From: Evansella alkalicola
Lineage (GTDB): Bacteria; Bacillota; Bacilli; Bacillales; Salisediminibacteriaceae
Assembly: GCF_019042735.1 (NCBI RefSeq)
Contig: NZ_JAHQCR010000087.1
Location: forward strand, 8,436 to 72,435
DNA: 64,000 bases
Direction of reading: 5' to 3'
Under the pieces are notes generated by a model. It worked only from the letters and a program-made list of their open reading frames with translations, was not told the origin of the DNA and ran no database searches. The translations under genes were made by a program, and so were the position numbers. Shown here in pieces: positions 33,829 through 42,261 of the stretch. How positions within the stretch are numbered: position 1 is the stretch's first letter; every line of letters begins with the position of its first letter.

Positions 33829-34013
33829 GAAAAAAGACCATTCTTAAAGAAGGGTCCGTGAAGACAGACCTTTCTCTCCTGCTACGCTTACGAAGTTAGC
33901 TGTCGGGTTAGGGGTTGAGAGTACCCCCTCTTTATACAAGATTCACCCCAAGACAAATAATATACTTGCCAAAGTTGGGTCCTCCGCTTTGTTTACACAA
34001 ATTAAGCGATAAA
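33829..34013 (-). ncRNA. c-di-AMP (ydaO/yuaA-type) riboswitch upstream of ktrAB
   Basis: Read on the minus strand the leader contains the conserved family segments in order: CGCTTAAT, GCGGAGGACCCAAC, TTGGGGTGAA, GGGGGTACTCTCAACC, AACCCGACAGCTAACTTCGT and AAGCGTAGCAGGAGAG. The 3' part (33832-33862) forms a terminator GGACC...GGTC followed by six T. In the known class, c-di-AMP binding favours termination, shutting off K+ uptake. The match to the consensus is extensive. Confidence 0.92.
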
Positions 34014-34224
34014 AAGGCTTTTATTCATTTTTTATAACCGTACTTTACTCCTGTCTTTTAATCTTGTCAATACCATATTTTCATTATAAATTTGAATCAA
34101 TTCGTTCTTGTGTATATGCAAATGATTTTCTTCACTTTATAATCTTAGTTAGAAAACTCGTTTGGTGCTATTGTATTCCTGGTAATAACCCAATATAGTT
34201 TTTTCTACAAAAGGAGGTCTAATC

Positions 34225-34395
34225 ATGAGATGTGGATCGAAATGCTTCATTGTTGAACTGGAGATTGAAGGTGAAAAACAGCGGAAATCCGTCACTGCTA
34301 GAACGCCTGTTGATGCTAGAAAAACTATTCGAAACGAATACGGAAAAGGGATAGAAATCATATCCGTTCTGGAAGAGAAAAAAAGAGGCGGTTGA
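34225..34395 (+). CDS. Small 56-aa protein, antisense-side neighbour of the ktr leader
   Basis: An ATG with an excellent AAAGGAGGTCTAATC ribosome site opens a 56-codon frame: MRCGSKCFIVELEIEGEK..., with a middle RTPVDARKTIRNEYGKG and a Lys/Arg-rich end. The strand-helix-strand pattern suggests a small folded domain. Family not recognised. The strong initiation region and normal codon use make it credible despite its length. Confidence 0.65.
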   Translation: MRCGSKCFIVELEIEGEKQRKSVTARTPVDARKTIRNEYGKGIEIISVLEEKKRGG

Positions 34396-34451
34396 TATGA
34401 GTGGCCCGATCTAATCAACCACAACCATTTATCAACCAACCTCAGCCTTGA

Positions 34452-35696
34452 TTAAATATGAATTTTCACAAACTTCCGCTTCCCTACCTGTATGACCAAG
34501 TCATTTGTTATTGAGATTACTGTATGAGTGTCTTCAACCTTTTCACCGTTTACTTTAACACCTTTGTTTTGAATCATTCGTCGTGCTTCACTCTTTGAAT
34601 TCAACATGTCCAACTCCACCAATAAATCTACGACAGCCACCTCTTTTTTTCCGTCCCACACAATAGTTGGGATTTCATCAGGCATCGCCCCTTGCTGGAA
34701 GACAGAAATAAATCCTTTTTCTGCTTTATCTGCCGCTTCCTCACCATGGTAGATTCGCACAATGGTCTTCCCTAGTAACATTTTTGCATCACGGGGATGT
34801 AACTCACCAGATTCAAGATCAGTCTTTATTTTTGCGAGGTCATCTGGCGAAAAATCAGTGATGAGTTCAAAGTATTTGACCATTAATTCATCAGGAATTG
34901 ACATTGCTTTTCCGTAGATATCTTGAGGCTGTTCATCAATACCAATGTAGTTTTTCTTTGATTTAGACATTTTTTCTACACCGTCTAGCCCCTCCAACAA
35001 TGGCATAAGCATCGCAACTTGTTTTTCCCTGCCAAACTTTTCTTGGAAATGGCGCCCCATCAATATATTGAAATGCTGGTCTGTTCCACCAAGCTCTATG
35101 TCACACTCAAGTTCGACTGAATCGTACCCTTGCATTAATGGGTAGAAAAACTCGTGTAGAGATATTGGCTTCCCAAGGGCAATCCTTTCTTCAAAGTCGT
35201 CCCTTTCCATCAACCTAGCCACTGTAATTTTTCCAGCAAGATTAATTACATCTTCAAAGTTCAATTTAGACAACCATTTGGAGTTAAAGTGAAGCTCGAC
35301 TTTTTCCATATCCATCACTTTCCCAAATTGCTCAAAGTACGTCTTTGCATTGTGCTTCACTTCATCATCGGTCAGTTGTTTTCGTGCGACAGATTTTCCT
35401 GTAGGGTCACCAATTTTGCCAGTGAAATCTCCAATCAAGAGTTGAATCACGTGCCCATTATCTTGAAACAGCCTTAGTTTATTTAAAACGACAGTGTGAC
35501 CTAAATGGACATCGGGTGCAGAAGGATCTAACCCTAATTTGATTTTTAGTGGGCGATTTTTCATTATGGATTTTGCCACCTTGACCTCGAGTTCCTCTGA
35601 TGGAATGATTTCTTGAACTCCTTGCGTGTAAATCTCCATTTGCCTTCTCACTTCAGATAATTGTTCTTGATTTAGCTGTTCCACTATCGTTTTCAT
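34452..35696 (-). CDS. tyrZ: Tyrosyl-tRNA synthetase, TyrZ-type
   Basis: The 414-aa enzyme charges tRNA-Tyr. Class I motifs are HLGH (64-67) and KMSKS (about residue 240, in VEKMSKSKKNYIG); a C-terminal S4 RNA-binding domain ends the protein. The neighbouring MarR gene and the T-box leader match the tyrZ-ywaE arrangement of B. subtilis, where TyrZ is the second TyrRS. TATTCCTCCTAAAA gives an AGGAGGAAT site on the coding strand. Whether a TyrS paralogue exists elsewhere cannot be seen here. Confidence 0.94.
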   Translation of the reverse strand: MKTIVEQLNQEQLSEVRRQMEIYTQGVQEIIPSEELEVKVAKSIMKNRPLKIKLGLDPSAPDVHLGHTVVLNKLRLFQDNGHVIQLLIGDFTGKIGDPTGKSVARKQLTDDEVKHNAKTYFEQFGKVMDMEKVELHFNSKWLSKLNFEDVINLAGKITVARLMERDDFEERIALGKPISLHEFFYPLMQGYDSVELECDIELGGTDQHFNILMGRHFQEKFGREKQVAMLMPLLEGLDGVEKMSKSKKNYIGIDEQPQDIYGKAMSIPDELMVKYFELITDFSPDDLAKIKTDLESGELHPRDAKMLLGKTIVRIYHGEEAADKAEKGFISVFQQGAMPDEIPTIVWDGKKEVAVVDLLVELDMLNSKSEARRMIQNKGVKVNGEKVEDTHTVISITNDLVIQVGKRKFVKIHI

Positions 35697-36045
35697 CTCA
35701 TATTCCTCCTAAAATAAAATAGAAGACCGTTATCTTCATAAAGGGACGTGATACACACGCGGTTCCACCCTTTTTGAAGATTAACGGTCTTTGTTCTGTT
35801 CTTCCACTCATCGAATAACGGCTCGTCCGTCCTTTGAAAAAAATTGTCTGGCTACTGCGGATTCTTAAAGTTCTCCCTAAGCATCTAGGAGTCTTTCAAA
35901 GATGGCATCAAATTTTTTCAAAGGAAGCTCAAGGAATGTAATTCAGAATACCTTTGTATCGATTCGCAGCTACCATCGACTCTCTGGAACAGGGAGGTAT
36001 GTCCTACTGGATTTCCTATCATCACTTTTGGTTCATATTCATTTG
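35697..36045 (-). ncRNA. T-box leader controlling tyrZ
   Basis: On the minus strand the leader contains the T-box core GGGTGGAACCGCG (35758-35770). The terminator helix is GACCGTTAATCTTCA / TGAAGATAACGGTC followed by TTCTATTTTATTTT. A long Stem I region lies 5' of it. A TAC triplet at 35938-35940 in GAATTACATTCC is the best candidate specifier codon for tyrosine. Uncharged tRNA-Tyr should favour the antiterminator and raise tyrZ expression. Confidence 0.93.
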
Positions 36046-36052
36046 TTTTATT

Positions 36053-36577
36053 TTAAAAATCATTTTGTCTGATCATTCGTCTTAATAACTTAGATATATT
36101 TTTTTGTTCCTTTTCGGTTAACATAGAGGCAATCTCTATTTCACCTTGATGGAACTTAGGATAGAGGTCTTCCATTACCTCTTTCCCTTTATTGGTAATG
36201 ATTACATAAGTTATTCTTCTATCACGCGTATCTGTTTTTCTATAGACAAGTTCTTTCTTTTCTAACGTCTTTGTGATGTTACTGATGGTGGCTTTTGACA
36301 CTGCAGTTAATTCAGCTAACTTCTTTGTCTCTACTGAATTCCAAATCCATAAATCATATAGTATTGAAAAAGAAGTCCAAGATAGGCCTTGTTTCGAAAG
36401 AACCTCTCGTTCCATCTTGTTTTTCAATCCTTGTGCCACTCGATAAATGTTCGTAACAACGGAAATAGCATTGTAATTCAGCATATCCATTGGCATTTTA
36501 GCCAGTTGATTTATTGTGTCTTTCTCTTCTTGGAGTAATTCTCCCTCATCGTTAAAGGTATAAACACGAACCACCAC
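36053..36577 (-). CDS. MarR-family regulator (YwaE-like)
   Basis: The 174-aa protein has a winged helix in the centre (TKKLAELTAVSKATISNITKTLEKKELVYRKTDTRDRRITYVIITNKGKEV), typical of MarR dimers. It ends just upstream of the T-box leader of tyrZ, as ywaE does in B. subtilis. The likely start is GTG 36577 following AAAGGTG, with a ~30-residue N-terminal extension before the first helix. Its ligand and targets are unknown. Confidence 0.85.
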   Translation of the reverse strand: MVVRVYTFNDEGELLQEEKDTINQLAKMPMDMLNYNAISVVTNIYRVAQGLKNKMEREVLSKQGLSWTSFSILYDLWIWNSVETKKLAELTAVSKATISNITKTLEKKELVYRKTDTRDRRITYVIITNKGKEVMEDLYPKFHQGEIEIASMLTEKEQKNISKLLRRMIRQNDF

Positions 36578-36686
36578 CTTTGACTATTTATATTGGAATT
36601 CATGAGTTGTTTTAAATTGAATTTTCAAAACTGTTAGCTATGAAACGATAATACATGAGAAGGAGATGGAATGCAAGGCTTAAATT

Positions 36687-36756
36687 ATTCAGGGACCTGG
36701 TCCCGCACAATTTTGTGAACGTTCACAGAATTGTCGGGGACCAGGTCCCTGAACTT
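36687..36756 (+). repeat. Palindromic element copy 14
   Basis: Full copy, 2 bases after the WYL-regulator stop on the minus side; six T follow on the plus strand. Confidence 0.94.
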
Positions 36757-36758
36757 TT

Positions 36759-37715
36759 TTAGTATTTTGCTAGCCAGGTTTGGAGGTTTTGTTTCATTTT
36801 TTGGCGGTACTCCACTGGCTCTAGAATTTCTGCTTCTGCACCGTATTGCATGACCCATTGTAGAAATTCTCGGTCGTGGTTTAAGGTGACCTCAAATAAC
36901 AGGCTGCCGTCTTTCTTCTCCGTAAGCACAGGTTTGACAAACAATTCTTCTTCCTTGATATACCTTGCAATGCTTTTGCTAAACAAGACTTTGAATTTGA
37001 TTTTCTCTGTGCCTTGGATAATCGACCATGTGTGCTGGAAATACTCCTTCAGATTAAATTCTTGCTTTGAAAACGTCTGCTCGGTTAGTTCCAGCTCCAA
37101 AAACCGACTAAGTCTGAAGGTTAAAAACCTCTGTTTTTCATGACAAAAGGCAATCAAGTAAAACCTGTGATCGCGCGGGATGAGGTAATATGGATCCAGC
37201 GCTCTCTTTGTCGTCACGTTCCTGCTCTGGGTGTGATAGGTGACTTCAATCGTCCGCTCGTTCATGATCGCCTGAATTACCTCGGACAGGAAGTTATTGT
37301 TTTCGGTCTGATACGCCGGCGTCCCCATTTGAATAATGGACACCATTTTTTGCAGCATGCTCTGAAGGTCCTTCTTCTCCTTCTGGTGCGTCGCCATCAC
37401 TTTTTCATACGCCGTGTAAAAATCGGATGGGATAAGATGGCTAATTTGTTCTTGTATTTTCGGCAGCATGGTAAAGGCGAGGGCTTCGTCCTCTGTCCAA
37501 TCAAGTGGATACATGGAAAAGTCGCCGATATATTCATACCCTTTGCCATAGCCTTCGTTCATGATCGGTATATGCGCAGCGCTCAGGACTTCGAGGTCTC
37601 TATATATTGTCCTCGAGGTTGTCTCACATTTCTCAGCAAGCTGTTTGGCAGTAATTCCTGGGTTTGACTGGATAAGTATAATGATCCGAATGAGGCGGAT
37701 TAGTCGTTCAGACAT
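36759..37715 (-). CDS. HTH-WYL transcriptional regulator
   Basis: The 318-aa protein has an N-terminal HTH_11/DeoR-type helix-turn-helix (RLIRLIRIIILIQSNPGITAKQLAEKCETTSRTIYRDLEVL). A central WYL domain follows (ALDPYYLIPRDHRFYLIAFCHEKQRFLTFRLSR) and then a WCX-like C-terminal region. WYL proteins sense nucleic-acid or nucleotide ligands and often control DNA-repair or defence genes. I start it at ATG 37715, with AAAGGAG upstream; an ATG at 37736 overlaps that site. It is bracketed by palindromic elements 14 and 15. Confidence 0.87.
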   Translation of the reverse strand: MSERLIRLIRIIILIQSNPGITAKQLAEKCETTSRTIYRDLEVLSAAHIPIMNEGYGKGYEYIGDFSMYPLDWTEDEALAFTMLPKIQEQISHLIPSDFYTAYEKVMATHQKEKKDLQSMLQKMVSIIQMGTPAYQTENNNFLSEVIQAIMNERTIEVTYHTQSRNVTTKRALDPYYLIPRDHRFYLIAFCHEKQRFLTFRLSRFLELELTEQTFSKQEFNLKEYFQHTWSIIQGTEKIKFKVLFSKSIARYIKEEELFVKPVLTEKKDGSLLFEVTLNHDREFLQWVMQYGAEAEILEPVEYRQKMKQNLQTWLAKY

Positions 37716-37798
37716 TTGTAAGATTGCTCCTTTCATACGAAACAGGTTGGAATTATATAACAGATTCTACAAATATCCTCAAAATCCCTCCATTCACT

Positions 37799-37870
37799 AA
37801 GTTCAGGGACCTGGTCCCGCACAATTCTGTGAACGTTCACAAAATTTTTGGGGACCAGGTCCCTGAACTT
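37799..37870 (+). repeat. Palindromic element copy 15
   Basis: Full copy in the divergent region between the WYL regulator and the plus-strand gene at 37997. Confidence 0.94.
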
Positions 37871-37996
37871 TTAATGGTAAAACTTGTGATATGATTTAAG
37901 GGGAATACCTTTAGGTCTTTAGGTAAGTTAACTGAGAAATAGTTAAATAGTAAACTATTTAGATAGTTAGATAGAAAACATAAAGAGGGTGGTTCG

Positions 37997-38458
37997 ATGT
38001 TAGTAACTCCACTGGGGCAAGTGAGATTGTTTGTGAATGATGAGGAAATAGAATATACAGTTGTACAAGTTGCATTAGATAGAACTTGTCGCAATGTGAG
38101 TGGAAGGTATTTAATCCAATACGAATATACAAAAGATGATGGGATTCAAAAAATAAGGTGCTGCTTGCCTTCGGTAGAGAATCACCACACAATTATTGAA
38201 AGTGGCGAAAGGCTTGAAGCCATTTCTTTCTACGACGATTCTACTAAATTAACGATCGGAATAGAGGCATCATTCGGGCTAGAGTCCGAAGATAGTCTAG
38301 ACTATAGTGGATCATATTTAAGTAATGGGATTGAGTATGAGACTAACTTAAATACTGTAAACAAAATCTTTCAATTTGGAGTTTGCTGGATTCGTCCATT
38401 TACAGATTATAATGAGCAGGAAACTTGGTTTGGTGCTGATCCAACCTTAATACGCTGA
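37997..38458 (+). CDS. Hypothetical 153-aa protein
   Basis: Not recognised. The soluble product is strand-rich (QVRLFVNDEEIEYTVVQVALDRTCRNVSGRYLI...) and ends with FGVCWIRPFTDYNEQETWFGADPTLIR. GAGGGTGG precedes the ATG. The gene is isolated between two palindromic elements, the second starting 2 bases after its stop. There are no signal peptide or membrane segments. Confidence 0.7.
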   Translation: MLVTPLGQVRLFVNDEEIEYTVVQVALDRTCRNVSGRYLIQYEYTKDDGIQKIRCCLPSVENHHTIIESGERLEAISFYDDSTKLTIGIEASFGLESEDSLDYSGSYLSNGIEYETNLNTVNKIFQFGVCWIRPFTDYNEQETWFGADPTLIR

Positions 38459-38460
38459 AA

Positions 38461-38532
38461 AAGTTCAGGGACCTGGTCCCGCACAATTCTGTGAACGTTC
38501 ACAAAACTGTCGGGGACCAGGTCCCTGAACTT
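38461..38532 (+). repeat. Palindromic element copy 16
   Basis: Full copy exactly filling the gap between two convergent genes: 2 bases after the stop at 38458 (+) and 6 bases from the AddA-like stop at 38539 (-). Confidence 0.95.
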
Positions 38533-38538
38533 TATATT

Positions 38539-41500
38539 TTACTTCACTTCAAAACACTTATCTTCTTCAATGAAATAAATCTCTGCTTTATGGACTGGTT
38601 CACCAGTGAGTTCGTTCCAAATATGGACGTAGCTCTTAATTTGCTCTCCATAGGTCTCAGCTAGTAGCCTAAGATCGCCCTTCTCCTTTACCCTATCACT
38701 CTTGTAATCGACAATGGTCCAGCCATCTTTTTCTTTCATTACTAAATCAATAACTCCAGAGTAGAGAATAGGGACACCTGCAGTAGCAACAGAGCCATCG
38801 ACATTAGCAGCACTACTACTAGCATTATTACTACTAACAGCACTGGCAATACCACTAGCCCAGTCAGTAGTTTCGCCTCCAATACTTCCTCCATCGCTAG
38901 CAATCTTCCGATCACCAACCCGTCCACTCTCTTCCCTTTCCGCAGGATAAAGGGTGTGGCCCGGCTCGATTTTTACACTAAAGGGAACTTCTGGGTATTT
39001 CTCTTCAGCTTGACAGATTCTCCCCCATAGTTCCGACCGTTCAAAACGATCAAGTACACGATCGATTTCACCTCGTCGTTTCTCAAATTCAGGATAATCT
39101 TGTAGAAGTAACTCCACACAAGTTTTCCTATCAACCTCTTCCTTAACGAGGGCTTCTATGAGTTCATGAAGCATGGACCCCCACTGCAGGCCGCCCCCTT
39201 CTTTACGCACAATGGAGGAAAGCTTTCCTTTATCCACTTGCTCTGTTGGCGTCAGCTGATGATAGCTCTTCTTCTTCAACCCCAGAGTCCATTCACCTTC
39301 GTTTTCCCGTAACGCAATAAGCTCTTCCACGTTCAACTTCCGCTCGACCTCCAACTGCGCCTGCATTTCCGCCTGGGAAGGACCTTCCAACAACGCATCC
39401 CCCTGATTCCGTTCCCCCTTCCGACCCTGCTCCGCCTCCTCTACATCAGGAATTTCAAGGTGAAGGGGACTTGCACCGCCATCAACCCCTGCTTTAGCAG
39501 CCTGACCATGCTGCACCAATATATTCCAAGGGTTCTTATTGTTCTTACCACTACTGGAGACGACCAACATATTTTTCGCCCTTGTCGCTGCCACATACAC
39601 GAGGCGAACTTCCTCCGCATCTAAATATGCAGCTTCTTCAGTAGCATATTCCCCCCAATTAACTGGCTGGGCGATGATCTCGTTCGTAAACTCGTTCACC
39701 GGTTTTATAAATGTAAAGAAGCCTTGGGAGCTGTCCTCTTCCCGCTTAATATGCCTCGCTACCTTTTTACCTGCGTCCACTTTTTTCATTGAGTGGGCTA
39801 GGAAAACTACGGGGGCTTCCAATCCCTTTGCTTTGTGTAAATTCATAATTCGAACTGCATTCTTTTCTTCTCGAATGCTCAGTTCCTCGTCCACATCCGC
39901 TTCCAAAATGGTTTCATACTGGTCGACAATGGTTGCAAAGTCAGATGCACCGCTACTTTCTTTTTTCCGAATCATTTCAAGCATTTGATAAACGTATCCC
40001 GTTTCACTCTTTGGCATCTCACTTGATGCAGCAAAGGCAACTAAGCCTAAATCTTCGATGATTTTTTCCAAGGCAACGACTGGTGTGTATTTCCTCGTCC
40101 AGTAATAATATTTTTGCAGTCGAGAAAGGGCACTCGAGATTTCAGTATGAAAACTAGTGGTACTAACACCACTTTCCCCATGAAAACCAGCTTCCTCTTC
40201 CGAAGTCTCCGTGCGAAAACCAGCAGTCTCTTCCTCTGTTTCCACGCGAAAACCAGCAGCTCCACCCTCTTCCTCAGTTTCCGCGGGAAAACCAGTATCC
40301 TCCGTGCCAAAACCAGCACCCCCAGTGCGAAAACTAGCAGCACCCCCGCCCTCTTCCTGCACCAAACTCAAACTCTCAGGGACGGTCGCAAACAACTGGA
40401 ATACGCCGCCAGCCTGTTTGTATTGGAAAAGATCGTTATCGCTCAAGCCGAAAAACAGTCCCTTTAGCACAGCCGTTAAATAGACTTGATGATCTGGTTG
40501 AGCAAGGAGTTTGATGAGCTTGAACAATTCCTGGATCTCCCTAGAATCCTGAAGGGAGGTGCTCCCTGACATTTCCACAGGAATCCCATAATCCTCTAGC
40601 ATTCTCGCATAAACATCCATAGAATCCTTATAGCGGATTAAGATCATAAAGTCCTTCGCTTCCGCTTTCGGAGACACGCCTTGCTTCAGTTCTTTTGGAG
40701 TCCTAGCAAGGGTGACATTCCCGTTCACAGCCCAAGCAATATACTTTGCAATCCGCTCCGCCTCCTCTTTTACCACTTCATCCTTCTTTTTAAATTCCTC
40801 TGGTATCTCGAGGATCTTCAAACCTGAAGTATGCGGAGCCTCGTCCTCCCTTACTGTGTCCAAAGGACGAAACTGTGCTTGATAGGAGTTCCTTTCCTCC
40901 GGCATGAGTGGCTGAAAAACAGGGTTCACCGTATCCTTGATGGAGTGTAACGACCGGAAATTCGCCGTAAGCTCCAGCACCTTGCCATCATGCTCCTCAA
41001 TTAGCTCCTTTACGAGATTGTACGTATCGATATCTGCCCGACGGAATCGATAAATTGACTGCTTTGGATCACCTACAACAAACAGGGATCCTTGTCTTGG
41101 TATGAGCTTGCGCCAATTTTTTTCCTCCACATTCTCGCCCGTTAAATAAAAAACGATTTCAGCCTGGATTGGGTCCGTGTCTTGAAACTCATCCACCATT
41201 AAGACACGGTATTTTTCTTGAAAGTACGATCGCACCTCCGGGTATTTCCGCAGCATGTCCGATGTTTTCATCAAGAGGTCTTGAAAGTTCAGCATGGATT
41301 GCTGGAGCTTTCTTTTTTCATAGGCAGCTGCAGCGCCCTTCAAAAACTGAATGATGTAGTAGTGACAATGCTCCCGCCATTGCTGTAACAAGGGCTGCAC
41401 CATTCCTTCTGCAAAGTCTTGAAAAACCTCTGTAAAGTGCTTACCATCTTCCTTTGTATTCCACTTGTATTGCGTTGCTTTCTTTGGGCTTTCAAAGGGC

Positions 41501-42261
41501 TTTAGGACGTCCTTTATTTGAAGATCGTCATTTGAATCTATAAACCTTAACCTTCGATTGGCCTGCCGAATGATTTTTTGCAAAGGATCATAGCCATTTG
41601 GTGGTTCTTCATTTGGAACTGCCCGAATGGCCTCTGACAAGATTACTTTCAGCTTGGAAAAAGCAGGTCGGAAATCTGGACGCTCGGTTTGCACCGTCAC
41701 CCAGTCCACGTCTGGATAATGAATCAACGTTCCATAGCTGGCCTTTAAATCAAGGGCCGTAATGCCAATCCGATGGAGATCATCTAACACTTGTTTTTGC
41801 GTCAGCTGCAAATCATTTAAATATTCCTCCCAGGCTGCATTCTGCACAAGCTTGTCCTCTAAATCATCAAGCTCCTGAAAGTCCGGATCCACATTCCCTT
41901 CAATCGGACGCTCCTTCAACAACTTCGCACAGAAGGAATGAATCGTTCCGAGGAAGGTCTGATCCAAATCGGTAAGAGCGTCGTTGATAAGCTCTTGCTC
42001 CCGACTATTGACACTGTTTACATACTTTTCTTCCAAGGCGATTTGAAACCGCTCCTTCAACTCATTTGCAGCTTTCCTTGTAAATGTAATGGCAGCGATT
42101 TGATTCGCCCTCACTTTCCCTGCAAGAACCGTATTCACCATCCGTTCAACAAGGCTGGTCGTCTTTCCTGATCCTGCCCCAGCTTCTACTAATATATTAT
42201 CTTCCAGATTCCCACCGATTTGGTCGCGGTGGGGCTGATCCCTCGGAATGAATTTAGTCAT
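38539..42261 (-). CDS. AddA-like UvrD-type helicase-nuclease with low-complexity inserts
   Basis: The 1240-aa protein has Walker A VEAGAGSGKTTSLVERM (about 27-43), ITFTRKAANELKERF, GTIHSFCAKLL, Walker B VDEFQDTDPIQAE, motif VI VYVAATRAKNMLVV, and a C-terminal RecB-type nuclease with VIDLV and IVDYKSD. It should unwind and degrade double-strand ends with the partner encoded upstream. Unusual are two inserts. Residues ~630-710 are imperfect repeats of GFRTETEEE-like sequence. A Ser/Ala/Gly-rich stretch at ~1115-1175 lies inside the nuclease domain just before the GVIDLV strand. The start overlaps the partner stop by 8 bases. It differs enough from classic AddA that I leave the symbol blank. Confidence 0.82.
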   Translation of the reverse strand: MTKFIPRDQPHRDQIGGNLEDNILVEAGAGSGKTTSLVERMVNTVLAGKVRANQIAAITFTRKAANELKERFQIALEEKYVNSVNSREQELINDALTDLDQTFLGTIHSFCAKLLKERPIEGNVDPDFQELDDLEDKLVQNAAWEEYLNDLQLTQKQVLDDLHRIGITALDLKASYGTLIHYPDVDWVTVQTERPDFRPAFSKLKVILSEAIRAVPNEEPPNGYDPLQKIIRQANRRLRFIDSNDDLQIKDVLKPFESPKKATQYKWNTKEDGKHFTEVFQDFAEGMVQPLLQQWREHCHYYIIQFLKGAAAAYEKRKLQQSMLNFQDLLMKTSDMLRKYPEVRSYFQEKYRVLMVDEFQDTDPIQAEIVFYLTGENVEEKNWRKLIPRQGSLFVVGDPKQSIYRFRRADIDTYNLVKELIEEHDGKVLELTANFRSLHSIKDTVNPVFQPLMPEERNSYQAQFRPLDTVREDEAPHTSGLKILEIPEEFKKKDEVVKEEAERIAKYIAWAVNGNVTLARTPKELKQGVSPKAEAKDFMILIRYKDSMDVYARMLEDYGIPVEMSGSTSLQDSREIQELFKLIKLLAQPDHQVYLTAVLKGLFFGLSDNDLFQYKQAGGVFQLFATVPESLSLVQEEGGGAASFRTGGAGFGTEDTGFPAETEEEGGAAGFRVETEEETAGFRTETSEEEAGFHGESGVSTTSFHTEISSALSRLQKYYYWTRKYTPVVALEKIIEDLGLVAFAASSEMPKSETGYVYQMLEMIRKKESSGASDFATIVDQYETILEADVDEELSIREEKNAVRIMNLHKAKGLEAPVVFLAHSMKKVDAGKKVARHIKREEDSSQGFFTFIKPVNEFTNEIIAQPVNWGEYATEEAAYLDAEEVRLVYVAATRAKNMLVVSSSGKNNKNPWNILVQHGQAAKAGVDGGASPLHLEIPDVEEAEQGRKGERNQGDALLEGPSQAEMQAQLEVERKLNVEELIALRENEGEWTLGLKKKSYHQLTPTEQVDKGKLSSIVRKEGGGLQWGSMLHELIEALVKEEVDRKTCVELLLQDYPEFEKRRGEIDRVLDRFERSELWGRICQAEEKYPEVPFSVKIEPGHTLYPAEREESGRVGDRKIASDGGSIGGETTDWASGIASAVSSNNASSSAANVDGSVATAGVPILYSGVIDLVMKEKDGWTIVDYKSDRVKEKGDLRLLAETYGEQIKSYVHIWNELTGEPVHKAEIYFIEEDKCFEVK

